A stretch of 64,000 nt of DNA. Source: Bog-473 sp963730785. Its GTDB lineage: Bacteria > Actinomycetota > Acidimicrobiia > Acidimicrobiales > RAAP-2. The notes under the pieces are model-generated. The model was not told the origin of the DNA and made no database searches. It worked only from the letters and a program-made list of their open reading frames with translations. The stretch spans positions 62,001-126,000 of the forward strand of contig CAVSTF010000015.1 of the NCBI GenBank assembly GCA_963730785.1, written 5' to 3'. Within the stretch, counting starts at the first letter, position 1. Each line of letters opens with the position of its first letter. Positions 1 to 8,161 of the stretch are shown one piece after another. Position numbers and translations under genes: made by a program.

Positions 1-515
1 TGGCCACATTGTTGTCCCATTGAGCCGCCGCATCGAGCACCAGATCGGAGTCTTCGGGCGTCATCCAGGATGATCCTGACCGTTGAACCTCCTCCCACGT
101 CAGCTCGTACCAATTGGGGATATGTCGCTGCCGCCCTTCGAGCCGAGACTGATGCACCACAACGTCGGAACAGTGAGTTGCGATCAGGACGAATGCTGCA
201 GCTTCCTCGTGAGCCAACTCTCGACACCGTGCGATCTCCGGTGGGCGGGCTACCCCATCCAGTACCACCGAACGTCGGGCCCTGAGTTGCGACTGCGCCA
301 GCAAAGTCAGGATTGACCAGCCCACGACTCGATGTCCTGAGGGCTCCATCTTTCCAAGCACGCGCTCGCAGCTCCGGATACGGCCGGAGCGCACTCATCG
401 CCCAATCGTGGGCCAGGACAGCGGCGTTGAGTTCACTGGCGACGACATCCGCCACGGACGACTTCCCGGTTCCAGGTAGTCCGGTCACCAGGACCAAGAC
501 CGGAGGTGTGTCCAT
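1..515 (-). CDS. P-loop AAA/zeta-toxin-like kinase, partial and frameshifted
   Basis: Reads from an ATG at 515 toward the left edge, where it is cut off. Near the N-terminus it has the Walker A motif GLPGTGKSS after a hydrophobic strand (VLVLVTG), typical of small nucleoside or antibiotic-type kinases and zeta-toxin-like ATPases. After about 50 codons the frame breaks near 345-370. The next frame continues sensibly with a Walker-B-like strand (SVVLDGVARP) and an arginine/tryptophan-rich lid region. It starts 5 nt after the stop of the flavin protein at 521, so the two are probably co-transcribed. Substrate unknown. The break is probably a sequencing indel. Confidence 0.6.
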   Translation of the reverse strand, partial: MDTPPVLVLVTGLPGTGKSSVADVVASELNAAVLAHDWAMSALRPYPELRARAWKDGALRTSSRGLVNPDFAGAVATQGPTFGGTGWGSPPTGDRTVSRVGSRGSCSIRPDRNSLFRRCGASVSARRAAATYPQLVRADVGGGSTVRIILDDARRLRSGARCGGSMGQQCG

Positions 516-520
516 GTCCC

Positions 521-1060
521 TCAGTCCAGATCGAATTGCCAACGGGTGGCGCCACCCGGTTCAACCGTCAAGGTCGCCGTCGCTTGTCGGGCGATCAATC
601 GGTAAACGTGCCAGGGCGGCGGACCGGCTGACGGCGCGCTGTACTCGGCCGTAAGTGCAGTTCCGCTGTCGTCCACTCGAGCGGGCCAACCTGTCGCGTT
701 CCACTGCTCCGCCATGGCGGCCACGGTGGTTGGGTCGCTGATTCGTTCAGCCACACCGTCCACGATCAGATCGAACTCGTGAGTGGAGATACTCAGGGTG
801 CAGCGCGGATCCCGAACCAGGTTCTGCGCCTTGCGAGTGCCGTCTCCGGTTTCAAACCAGAAGGATCCCTCAACCCAAGGCGCGCCAACTCCCGTGACAT
901 GGGGCGAGCCATCCGGGTTGATGGTGACCAGCCAACTGGTGTGTCGGTCCGGCCCACCGGAACCCGGTGCTTGCGACACTCCACGTTCGAGACGATTGGT
1001 GATGATGGTCCAGTCGATGATCGGCAAGTCATACAGATCAGCAAGATTCTTCGTTTTCAT
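521..1060 (-). CDS. Pyridoxamine 5'-phosphate oxidase-family (FMN/F420 split-barrel) protein
   Basis: 179 residues, intact. It has the split-barrel pattern of PNPOx-like proteins: a strand 'TSWLVTINPDGSPHVTGVG', then 'FWFETGDGTRKAQNLVRDPRCTL', where the small hydrophilic loop and the RKAQNL segment normally contact the flavin phosphate. Actinobacterial relatives bind FMN or F420 and act as small reductases or oxidases; the substrate cannot be told here. It lies divergent to the cupin gene, with only 51 bp between the two starts, and is followed at once by the kinase gene. Family call is firm, specificity open. Confidence 0.8.
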   Translation of the reverse strand: MKTKNLADLYDLPIIDWTIITNRLERGVSQAPGSGGPDRHTSWLVTINPDGSPHVTGVGAPWVEGSFWFETGDGTRKAQNLVRDPRCTLSISTHEFDLIVDGVAERISDPTTVAAMAEQWNATGWPARVDDSGTALTAEYSAPSAGPPPWHVYRLIARQATATLTVEPGGATRWQFDLD

Positions 1061-1111
1061 AGGAGGCGTTCAAGCCTACGATCAAACGTGGCTCATAGCG
1101 AGGGAGTGGAC

Positions 1112-1534
1112 ATGGTCGAGAGCATCAGCGCAAACCGCAGCCCGGTCGTGCTGGCACCGGGCGAGGGACGCCAGTACCCGATGGGCCGCATTTCGGCCGT
1201 CTTCAAGGCGGACCATGACGAGGCCGCTGATGGGTATTCGATTTCAGAGTGGTGGCTCGAGCCGCACACCAAGGGTCCCGGTGCGCATGCCCATCCCGAG
1301 GACGATGTGTTCTACGTCCTCAGTGGCACCATGAGCGTGCTGGTCGATACCGAGTGGTTTGAGGCCACCACGGGGTCGTTCGTACTGGTCCCGGGAAATG
1401 TGACCCATGATTTCGAGAACCGAACCTCCGAGCGAGCGGGAATGCTCAACGTCTCAGCACCGGGCAACTTTGAGGAACACATGCCCGGGATCTCCAAATG
1501 GTTCATTGAGCATCCGCCGGGCGATGCCCACTAG
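1112..1534 (+). CDS. Cupin-domain protein
   Basis: 140 residues. The ATG at 1112 follows a good ribosome site (AGGGAG at 1101-1106). The single cupin barrel shows both conserved motifs: 'GPGAHAHPEDDVFYVLSGTM' (His-His-Glu metal ligands of motif 1) and 'VLVPGNVTHDFEN' (motif 2 His). It is a small metal-binding protein, probably cytoplasmic, perhaps a dioxygenase or isomerase; the substrate is unknown. Its stop overlaps that of the convergent TauD-like gene: CTAG at 1531-1534 gives TAG on both strands. Confidence 0.82.
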   Translation: MVESISANRSPVVLAPGEGRQYPMGRISAVFKADHDEAADGYSISEWWLEPHTKGPGAHAHPEDDVFYVLSGTMSVLVDTEWFEATTGSFVLVPGNVTHDFENRTSERAGMLNVSAPGNFEEHMPGISKWFIEHPPGDAH

Positions 1535-2407
1535 GACACCGGTTGCGGTGTCTCTCCCTTGACGCTGGTTCTGAACATCTCTCGACGAACGCCCGAGTAG
1601 TCATTCAAGGCGTTGTGCATGGTGCACCGGTTGTCCCAGATGGCCAGCGTGTGCACGTCCCACCGCAGGCGACAAGTGAAGTTCTCGTTGGTGGCATGTC
1701 GGTAGAGGTACTCCAAGAGCGACTGTGACTCGGCCGGCATCCAGCCCTGGAACCGGACGGTGTAGATCGGGTTCACATAGAGCGCGGCTTGTCGGGTCAC
1801 TGGATGCATGATCACCGCCGGGTGCACCTGCTCGGCATAGGCCTCGGCCGACGGCGCGATGGCCATTGAGGTCAGGTCCTTCACCTTGTCGAGCAATCCG
1901 CCCGTGCCGTAGGCCAGGCCGGCCGAGTGCACGGCCTGTAGGCCGGCCAGAGTCGCCCTGAGCCCGTGAGACAGCGACTCGTAGGCCAGGTACTGGTTCG
2001 ACCACAATGTGTCGCCCCCATGATCTGGGACATCCCATGCGTGCAACAACGTGTACGGCGGGCGGAGTTGATCAGATAACTCAGGTCGGTGTGCCAGGCG
2101 TTGGCGAAGTTGAGGACATCGCCGGTCTCCTTCACCACCCGGATGACGTAGGGACGATCCTCCAGCGGATTGACGAACGGAGTGACATCTCGGCCACCAA
2201 GGAGGTCGGTCACTCGCTCCAGGTCATCAAGCGAGAGATCCTGTTCGGGCAGGAACACGACCAGGTGCTCAGCGAGGGCCTGGCGGACGCCGTCGAGCTG
2301 CTGCGCGTTCGAACACCTTGGTCGAGGTCGATACCGGTGACTTCTGCGCCGAGCGCCCCGGCAACCGGCCGCACCACCACTCCATCACCGATGCTGCTTG
2401 AGCCCAT
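1531..2407 (-). CDS. TauD/TfdA-family Fe(II)/2-oxoglutarate dioxygenase (two frame breaks)
   Basis: Starts at ATG 2407 and continues in three successive frames, with breaks near 2300 and near 2060. The joined protein carries the TauD hallmarks: the N-terminal 'GALGAEVTGIDL' strand, the iron ligands His-x-Asp in 'NAWHTDLSY', a distal His in 'RCTMHNALND', and an Arg in the closing 'RREMFRTSV' that usually binds 2-oxoglutarate. Members hydroxylate taurine, alkyl sulfates or aryloxy acids; the substrate is not predictable. All catalytic residues survive on both sides of the breaks, which argues for consensus indels and not decay. Confidence 0.78.
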
Positions 2408-2552
2408 CGTTCCCCCACCTTCACCCGATAATCAAGCGTACCGGGGCATGGCTGCCGTCCGCTTAGACGATGCCGCTGGGTCGGGGGCGCGGCGGTCCCG
2501 GTTCCTGAATCGGCATGATCTGGATCTCAGGCATGAGTGGAGCAGGAAAGAG

Positions 2553-4058
2553 CTACTGCTCGAAGAAGGCGGCAATGGCCAGGTTGGTGGTGTTGGGAAA
2601 CTTCGGAACGGTCAGGTCAGGCTTGGCGGCGAAGTTGAGCAGGCTGGTCAGGTCGCCGACGGTGTCTCGCCGCCACTGGCTGACGTAGGGCACTTCCACT
2701 CCGAATTTGCGCTCCAAGAAAAAGAGCACCGACGTGTGGTCGTGCACCACGCTCGAACACAACCCGCCCCGGCTGAATGGGGAAATCATCATCATGGGCA
2801 CCCGGAAGCCCAACCCGACTGGGCCGGGCACGCCGAACGAGCCGATGAAGTTTGAGAGCGCTGCGCCTTCGTAGACCCATTCACCGGGGGTACCGATCGG
2901 AGCCGTCGGCGGTACGACGTGGTCGAAGAAGCCGTCGTTCTCGTCGAAATTGAGGATGAGCACCGTCTTGGCCCAGACAGCCGGGTCGGCCATGAGCGCT
3001 TCGATGATCTGCCGGGTGAAGTCCGCTCCGTAGCTCGGTGCCGCTTCGGGATGCTCGGAGTTCAGGTAGCTGCCGACAATCCATGACACCTGCGGCAAAT
3101 TTCCCGACACCACGTCGGCCCTAAGTTTGGCCGCCAGTGCCGGTCCGTATTCTTGGCCCTTCGGCGTCGGGATGAACGAATTGCCCCTCCGGTACAGATC
3201 GGTCTTCGTGTCGTTGAACCCCTTGAAGTACGGCAGCATGTTGTCGGTGAAGTTGTCAGTCTCCTGATAGAGGTACCAGTCGATGCCGGCCTTCTGCAGC
3301 CGTTCCGGGTAGCTCTCCCACTGCAGCTGGCCGTTGACCTGTGAGTTGTCGATGCACGGCCCACCACCCAAGGTGCCGTCGGGATCGATGGTGCCTGACA
3401 TGTGCATGATGCGGTTCGGGTTTGTCGGCCCGAAGACGGAGCAGTGGTACGCATCAGAAATGGTGAAGGCATCGGCCAACGCGTAGTGGAACGGGATGTC
3501 GTTGCGGGTGAAGTAGCCCATGGTGAGCGGCCCGTAATCGGTCACCGGGATGGCACCGGGCAATCGGTCGATGACGTCGTCGGCCAATCGATGCGAGGTG
3601 ACAAAACCGTCCATCAGCCCTTCGTTCCAACACAAGTGCTGGATCGGCCAGGCGTGACTGAGGTCTTCGGAGTTCTGAGCACTGGTGGTCTTGGAGTCAA
3701 GATGCCATGGCAACACATAGGGCAGGAGCGAAGGATTCTGCAGCAGATCAACATCCGGCTGGGCGAAGACCGAAAGCCCGTTGGCCAAGCTCATGGCTGA
3801 CGGGTCGGAGAATCCCCGGACTCCGGAAAGCGATCCGAAGTAGTGGTCGAACGAACGATTCTCCTGCATGAGAATGACGACATGTTCAATGTCGGACATT
3901 GAAGCCGCAGCCTTCGCCTTGGCTACTCGGGCGTCCGCTGACGCCGCCCCCGATCCAACGACCGATGCGGCACCCAGCACCGCCCCGGCCGTAAGCAACT
4001 CACGCCGTGACAGAACTCGCTGTTCGTGGTGATCGCGCCCACCGACGACCTTCGACAT
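2553..4058 (-). CDS. Tat-exported phospholipase C / phosphoesterase family protein
   Basis: 501 residues, intact, ATG with an upstream GAGGGG. The N-terminus is a twin-arginine signal (SRRELLTAGAVLGAASVVG), so it is exported folded. The mature part opens with 'IEHVVILMQENRSFDHYFGS', the signature of the bacterial phospholipase C/acid phosphatase AcpA family, where Glu-Asn and Asp bind metal and substrate. Later come 'DAYHCSVFGPTNPNR' and 'LILNFDENDGFFDHVVPP', the C-terminal metal-site motifs. It probably hydrolyses phospholipid or phosphodiester headgroups outside the membrane. A paralogue of the same architecture lies at 30116-31726. Confidence 0.9.
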   Translation of the reverse strand: MSKVVGGRDHHEQRVLSRRELLTAGAVLGAASVVGSGAASADARVAKAKAAASMSDIEHVVILMQENRSFDHYFGSLSGVRGFSDPSAMSLANGLSVFAQPDVDLLQNPSLLPYVLPWHLDSKTTSAQNSEDLSHAWPIQHLCWNEGLMDGFVTSHRLADDVIDRLPGAIPVTDYGPLTMGYFTRNDIPFHYALADAFTISDAYHCSVFGPTNPNRIMHMSGTIDPDGTLGGGPCIDNSQVNGQLQWESYPERLQKAGIDWYLYQETDNFTDNMLPYFKGFNDTKTDLYRRGNSFIPTPKGQEYGPALAAKLRADVVSGNLPQVSWIVGSYLNSEHPEAAPSYGADFTRQIIEALMADPAVWAKTVLILNFDENDGFFDHVVPPTAPIGTPGEWVYEGAALSNFIGSFGVPGPVGLGFRVPMMMISPFSRGGLCSSVVHDHTSVLFFLERKFGVEVPYVSQWRRDTVGDLTSLLNFAAKPDLTVPKFPNTTNLAIAAFFEQ

Positions 4059-4306
4059 GGCTCAGTACCCCTCGCTCGGCCGGCGCCTCATCGGGAAAAT
4101 GTAGGCCGAGATCCCCCGATCGACGCACAACTTCACAGGAAAGTTGCTAAAACGCCAGCTTGGGGACACTCAGGGTTGCCTTCAGCGCTCGCAGCCAACA
4201 TTTATCTCACTCATAACAACTCTTGACCTGGCGTACAGCTGGGAAGAGTCCAATGGGAGACAAGCCACCGCCCCCCAAGGTGGCGGATTCCGATTGAGGA
4301 GACACA
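4059..4306. other. Intergenic region between divergent phospholipase C and HtrA genes
   Basis: 248 bp without a convincing gene. It must hold the promoters of both divergent genes. A TTGACC at about 4223 and AT-richer sequence near 4200-4215 could belong to the protease promoter, but no convincing -10 partner was found. A clear ribosome site (TTGAGGAGA) lies just before the GTG at 4307. Confidence 0.4.
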
Positions 4307-5852
4307 GTGAACGACGGAAATGAGCACCAGAGCGAGGAACAGCCGGCCATCGAAGGCCACGAGGCCATGACCCCGCCGCCGCACACCGAACCGACGCCGA
4401 ACGTTCCAGCGGCCGCTGGCCCGGAAGTCGCTCCGCCCACCGGTCCGCCCTATGGCTTTCGGGTGCCGCCGCCCATGCCGCCGTCGAGTGCCTATGCCAT
4501 GGGTGCGTTGGCCGGAAATCCCAACCTGGCCCCGCCAACGGGCCCCGGCTATGGCACGCCCCCGCCCTATGTGACACCACCCTGGGGGACGCCGAGCGCC
4601 ACTCCTCCCGCCAACAGTCGTCCGCCTCACCGCTTCCGCAACGGCGCGCTCATCACCGGCGCCGCGGTGATTGCGCTGGCGGCCGGCATCGGCATCGGAC
4701 ATTCCGCCTGGAAGGACGGCAGCAGCCCAACCAGGTCCGCCTCGGGTAACTCGGGCAGCCAAGGAAACGCTCCGTCTAACCCCTTCGGGCTTGGCCAGGG
4801 TGGCTCCGGTTCAGGTGGCTCGTCGTCCACCACTTCAAATGGCCCCAAGGACGTATCGGCCATTGCGGACAAGGTGGATCCGGGACTGGTCGATATCGAC
4901 ACCACAATCGGCTACTCCCAGGAGGAGGCGGCCGGGACCGGCATTGTGCTCACCTCCAACGGCGAGATTCTGACCAACAACCACGTCATCGATGGTGCCA
5001 CCACCATCAGCGTGACTGACGTGGGCAACGGCAAGACCTACAGCGCCAACGTCGTTGGGTACGACCGCACCCAGGACATCGCGGTGCTCCAACTGAAGAA
5101 CGCGTCGGGTCTGACCACGGCCGACATCGGGAACTCCAACAGTGCCTCCACCGGTGAGGACGTGGTCGGCATCGGGAACGCCGGCGGCACCGGTGGCACG
5201 CCCAGTGCGGCCGGGGGCACCATCACCGGCCTTAACAAGTCGATCACCGCCAGTGACTCGGGCGACGGCTCTTCCGAGCAGTTGACCAACCTCATTGAGA
5301 CCAACGCCGACATTCAGGCCGGCGACTCCGGCGGATCGTTGGTGAACACGTCAGGCAAGGTGATCGGCATTGACACCGCGGCTTCCGCTGGGTTCTCCTT
5401 CCAGTCCGAGGGCCAAGAGGCCAGCCAGGGTTACGCCATTCCCATCAACGATGCCACTGCCATCGCCAAAAAGATTGAGGCCGGCGACGCCACATCGCTG
5501 ATTCACATCGGTCCCACCGGTTTCCTAGGAGTCGAGATCCTGTCATCGTCAGCCCAAGGCAATCAGCCGGGCGGCGGCTTATGGAGGATTCGGTGGTGGA
5601 AGTTCTGGAGGTTCGACTGCGTCGGGCGCGGTCGTTGAAGGCACCATCACCAGCTCCCCGGCCCAAGATGCCGGTCTGGCCCAGGGTGATGTCATCACCG
5701 CCGTCAACGGCAAGACGGTGACCGACGGCACGGATCTGACCAACGACCTGGAGCCGTACCACCCCGGCGACAAGGTCAAGATCACCTGGGTCGACGCTTC
5801 CGACAACTCGCATTCGGCCACCGTGTCCTTGACGTCAGGACCCCCGCAGTAG
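4307..5852 (+). CDS. HtrA/DegP-like membrane-anchored serine protease with PDZ domain (one frame break)
   Basis: GTG start after TTGAGGAGA. Order: a Pro-rich cytoplasmic N-terminus of about 105 residues, one membrane segment (ALITGAAVIALAAGIGIG), a Gly/Ser linker, a trypsin-like domain with catalytic His in 'LTNNHVID', Asp in 'TQDIAVLQL' and Ser in 'QAGDSGGSLVN', then a PDZ domain. The frame breaks at about 5575 in a Gly-rich linker. The PDZ half resumes in another frame (TITSSPAQDAGLAQGDVITA, then 'NGKTVTD') and ends with TAG at 5850-5852. This is the actinobacterial PepD/HtrA layout, acting in envelope protein quality control. A strong hairpin follows. Confidence 0.88.
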
Positions 5853-5874
5853 GGAGCGGGCGGACAGTATGATC

Positions 5875-5918
5875 AGTGTGCTACCTGACCTGTATTCCCG
5901 CAGGTCAGGTAGCACACT
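5875..5918. terminator. Perfect 18-bp inverted repeat (bidirectional terminator candidate)
   Basis: Arms AGTGTGCTACCTGACCTG (5875-5892) and its exact complement (5901-5918) flank an 8-nt loop. It sits 22 bp after the protease stop. There is no T-run on either side, so it is not a textbook intrinsic terminator, but actinobacteria often use hairpins without a U-tract. Confidence 0.6.
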
Positions 5919-5962
5919 TACTCATGAACCGGTCCGAACCGATTCTGGGAAGGATTTCCGCT

Positions 5963-6241
5963 GTGTCCGAGACTGTGCCTGAAGGCGAACCCCTCACCGA
6001 CGATGAGCTGACTGCCCTCGCCCTAGCCGCCGACCCCTCGACCCCGTTGAGCGACGAAGCAGTGCCTATCGGCGTGCACCTGGCTCAGTTCGCCAGCGCC
6101 CTACCCCAGTGGTACATGCCGACCGCTATGGGACACCGAGGTGGACGATGGCGCACCCCGGTAGTGGTCACGGTGATTTCAGCATTCCTATTGATTGAAG
6201 CGCTGGGTCTCTGTAATACCTATGGCACGCTCGGGCTGTAG
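5963..6241 (+). CDS. Small single-pass membrane protein, unknown function
   Basis: 92 residues from a GTG at 5963, chosen because GGGAAGGA lies at 5947-5954; an upstream ATG at 5924 has no ribosome site and overlaps the hairpin region. The N-terminal half is acidic (Glu/Asp-rich, 'LTDDELTALALAADP'). A hydrophobic helix near residues 67-82 (TPVVVTVISAFLLIEAL) is preceded by a basic 'RGGRWR', predicting an N-in orientation. No family was recognised. It converges on the lsr2-like gene. Confidence 0.55.
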   Translation: MSETVPEGEPLTDDELTALALAADPSTPLSDEAVPIGVHLAQFASALPQWYMPTAMGHRGGRWRTPVVVTVISAFLLIEALGLCNTYGTLGL

Positions 6242-6261
6242 CCCGCCGTCAAAGAGAAATC

Positions 6262-6282
6262 CGACCGAAAGTATTTCGGTCG
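6262..6282 (-). terminator. Intrinsic terminator for the lsr2-like gene
   Basis: Perfect 9-bp arms CGACCGAAA / TTTCGGTCG with a 3-nt loop. Read on the minus strand it is followed by the T-rich ATTTCTCTTT, as expected for an intrinsic terminator 34 bp after the lsr2-like stop. It may also serve the convergent small membrane protein gene. Confidence 0.7.
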
Positions 6283-6315
6283 CTTGGACCCGTTTCGACC
6301 GATCCTCAGGAAGGC

Positions 6316-6663
6316 TTAAGGCTTTCCCGCTTCAATCCACCCATTGACCCGGCTGTCGCTGATGCGCCGCGCCGTAGCCATGTCGGCCCAAGCACGAAAG
6401 CGTTCTTTTTCTTCACTCGACAAGCTGCGAGAAAAGCGTCTTTTCACCGGATCCACCAGCAGGGCGAGGGGCGCGAGACTTTCCATTCGAACCGCTAGGG
6501 CGTCCCAGATCAATGAACGGCTTAAAGGCCGATCGGATCTTCGAAGCGTTTGCGTATTTACATCAATCTCGTAGGACTTTCCATCCAACGAAAAGTGAAC
6601 CGTTTCCTCGGCGTCTCCCCCGTCGATGTCATCCGTCAATCGCACTATTACCGTTTTTGCCAT
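6316..6663 (-). CDS. Lsr2-like nucleoid-associated protein
   Basis: 115 residues. The start 'MAKTVIVRLTDDIDGGDAEE' followed by 'VHFSLDGKSYEIDV' is the N-terminal oligomerisation strand of Lsr2, the actinobacterial H-NS analogue that bridges AT-rich DNA. The C-terminal part (FRAWADM...ISDSRVNGWIEAG) aligns with the Lsr2 DNA-binding domain, but the usual RGR minor-groove hook is replaced by 'DSR'. The middle is longer and unlike the standard linker. The promoter is AT-rich and carries an inverted repeat, which fits autoregulation. Family confident; DNA preference may differ from canonical Lsr2. Confidence 0.8.
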   Translation of the reverse strand: MAKTVIVRLTDDIDGGDAEETVHFSLDGKSYEIDVNTQTLRRSDRPLSRSLIWDALAVRMESLAPLALLVDPVKRRFSRSLSSEEKERFRAWADMATARRISDSRVNGWIEAGKP

Positions 6664-6903
6664 AGGGCAATACTGCCAGATTGTAAACGCTTAGACAATC
6701 TTTAGAAATCTTTTGGCTAAAAGTCCTGCTCTAGTGCGCAAAAAATAGAAGTTAATCGGTCTGCTTTGTCGCTATGGGCAGTCAAGCCTTTTGCTTTGGG
6801 GCCGCGGTAGTAACACGCACTTTGGCCCCCCAAATGGGCAGTGGCCGCGAGCGTTCGGAAGCCTGCGTGCTCGCGTGAGAGCAGTTGACGGCAAACTGGA
6901 GCG
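6664..6903. other. AT-richer intergenic region upstream of the lsr2-like gene
   Basis: 240 bp. The left half is clearly AT-richer than the neighbourhood and includes a run of six A near 6739. Short open frames here show no protein-like features and are not called. Confidence 0.5.
6678..6701 (-). promoter_or_regulatory. Inverted repeat in the lsr2-like promoter
   Basis: AGATTGT (6678-6684) and ACAATCT (6695-6701) form a perfect 7-bp inverted repeat with a 10-nt spacer in an AT-rich tract just upstream of the ATG at 6663. A TACAAT -10 candidate on the minus strand overlaps the right-hand (start-proximal) arm. Candidate operator or nucleoid-protein binding site. Confidence 0.45.
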
Positions 6904-7143
6904 ATGGCGCGGCGCGGATCACCGGGAAGAGGTCGGCGTCGAGCCATCGGCGACGACCGGCCGTACTCACTCGGCGCTCACTGGCGGGCCGATGGTGCGC
7001 CCAAGACTTCGTATTCGTCGCAAGGGGAGGCCCTCAGCGTGGCCGACGAGTTACGGCAGGACACCGGCGCCGATCTCAACGTGTACCGATGCCAGCACTG
7101 CTCCGGTTGGCACATGGGCAGCGCGGGTGGTCGTGACCGATGA
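6904..7143 (+). CDS. Small basic protein with a zinc-knuckle-like CxxC motif
   Basis: 79 residues. The N-terminal half is Arg/Gly-rich and poorly structured. The C-terminal half has the conserved-looking stretch 'DLNVYRCQHCSGWHMG', a CxxC...WH pattern seen in small actinobacterial proteins of unknown role; Cys and His may bind one zinc. Its TGA overlaps the ATG of the DinB-like gene (ATGA at 7140-7143), indicating translational coupling. The start is uncertain; another ATG lies at 6885 in a different frame. Function unknown. Confidence 0.55.
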   Translation: MARRGSPGRGRRRAIGDDRPYSLGAHWRADGAPKTSYSSQGEALSVADELRQDTGADLNVYRCQHCSGWHMGSAGGRDR

Positions 7144-7691
7144 AGGCGTCAAAGACCGAGGTACCCGATGACGGATTTGCGGCGTGGGATACCCACCGCG
7201 GCTTGTGCGACGAGTGCGAGTTCAACTGGGACGACGCCGACTTCGAAGACCTCGTCGGTCAATGCGTCCGCGGCGTGGCCGTCTTTGGCGCCGCCCTGTC
7301 CCGCATCGATCCCGAAGAGGCGGTTGGCCCAGGGCTGTGGTCGGCCAGCCGCTATGTCTGGCATACCGTGGATGTCCTGCGCTTCGGGACCGAGCGGCTG
7401 TGGACGTTGAGTGCAGATCCCAATTTCGGGGTGCCCTCCTGGGACGAGAACGCCATCGCCGAGGAGCGCAGCTATGACGATCTCTCACCCGTGGTGGGAC
7501 TCATCGCTCTGATTTCGGCCGTCCAGTCGTGGCGCACCGCCGCGCTGGAGGCGCCCCACGATGTAAGCACCCCACATCCCGAAGCCGGGTTGATCTGTGC
7601 CTTCGACGTGGTGCAGCGCAACGCGCATGAGGTTCGACATCACTTGTGGGACATCCAGCGCGGGCTGGACGAAGCCATCGTGCCGCTGTGA
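7140..7691 (+). CDS. DinB/mycothiol-S-transferase-like metal-binding protein
   Basis: 183 residues, starting inside the upstream stop codon. It resembles the DinB four-helix family: 'SASRYVWHTVDVLRFGTERLW' supplies the first His, and 'NAHEVRHHLWDIQRG' near the C-terminus gives the paired histidines that complete the metal site. Related proteins use mycothiol or bacillithiol as co-substrate, or are uncharacterised. Coupled to the small CxxC protein; a 119-residue gene starts 15 nt later. Confidence 0.75.
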   Translation: MKASKTEVPDDGFAAWDTHRGLCDECEFNWDDADFEDLVGQCVRGVAVFGAALSRIDPEEAVGPGLWSASRYVWHTVDVLRFGTERLWTLSADPNFGVPSWDENAIAEERSYDDLSPVVGLIALISAVQSWRTAALEAPHDVSTPHPEAGLICAFDVVQRNAHEVRHHLWDIQRGLDEAIVPL

Positions 7692-7706
7692 CCACTTCCG
7701 CCCACC

Positions 7707-8066
7707 ATGACTGATCAGGAGCCCGAGGAGCCAGGCGGGTCGAACGACAGAGACGACCTTGAGGCCTTCTACGAAGTGGACGAATTCGACCGGACCGATG
7801 ATGCGGCCGACCTCCCTTCTCGCAAGTTCGAGTCATGGCGGCGGCGCACGGCCGTCGGTGGCATCGCCACCGGCATCGCCATGGGTCTCCAGGAAATCTT
7901 CCAGCCCAACCGGAACGAGCCGGTTCTCGTGTCCGAGGCGCCGGGCGACCCTCCCGACTCCGATCGGGGCTTCCGGGTCGTGCTGGATCCTGATGATCCC
8001 ACCAAGTCCCGGGTCATCATGACGGCCCCAGCTGAACCCACAGAACCGCCTGACCAGCCCGAATAG
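7707..8066 (+). CDS. Acidic hypothetical protein
   Basis: 119 residues with a very acidic N-terminus (Asp/Glu-rich for about 35 residues), a central helix containing 'RRTAVGGIATGIAMGLQEIF', and a Pro-rich acidic tail ending 'PAEPTEPPDQPE'. The central Gly/Ala segment is too short and mixed to call a membrane helix. No family was recognised. It follows the DinB-like gene in the same direction and may share its transcript. Confidence 0.6.
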   Translation: MTDQEPEEPGGSNDRDDLEAFYEVDEFDRTDDAADLPSRKFESWRRRTAVGGIATGIAMGLQEIFQPNRNEPVLVSEAPGDPPDSDRGFRVVLDPDDPTKSRVIMTAPAEPTEPPDQPE

Positions 8067-8093
8067 GGAATTCGTCGGGGTGATTGCTCACCC

Positions 8094-8106
8094 GTCCAAA
8101 TTGGAC
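8094..8106. promoter_or_regulatory. Palindrome upstream of the P450 gene
   Basis: GTCCAA-A-TTGGAC, perfect 6-bp arms around one base, 56 bp before the P450 start. TTGGAC could also serve as a -35 element. Candidate operator. Confidence 0.45.
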
Positions 8107-8120
8107 GTACTATCTTGGGT

Positions 8121-8139
8121 ATCGGACAGTGTGTCCGAT
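8121..8139. promoter_or_regulatory. TetR-type operator candidate upstream of the P450 gene
   Basis: ATCGGACA-GTG-TGTCCGAT, perfect 8-bp arms with a 3-nt centre, between the likely promoter and the ribosome site (AGAGGAG, 8145-8151). Length and symmetry fit TetR-family operators, and a TetR gene follows the P450 at 9433. Confidence 0.6.
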
Positions 8140-8161
8140 TTTCAAGAGGAGCTGTCTGAGC

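Noticed and set aside
5875..5918. Integron attC site or transposon end
   Set aside because: No integrase or transposase nearby, no target duplication, and it lies exactly where a terminator is expected.
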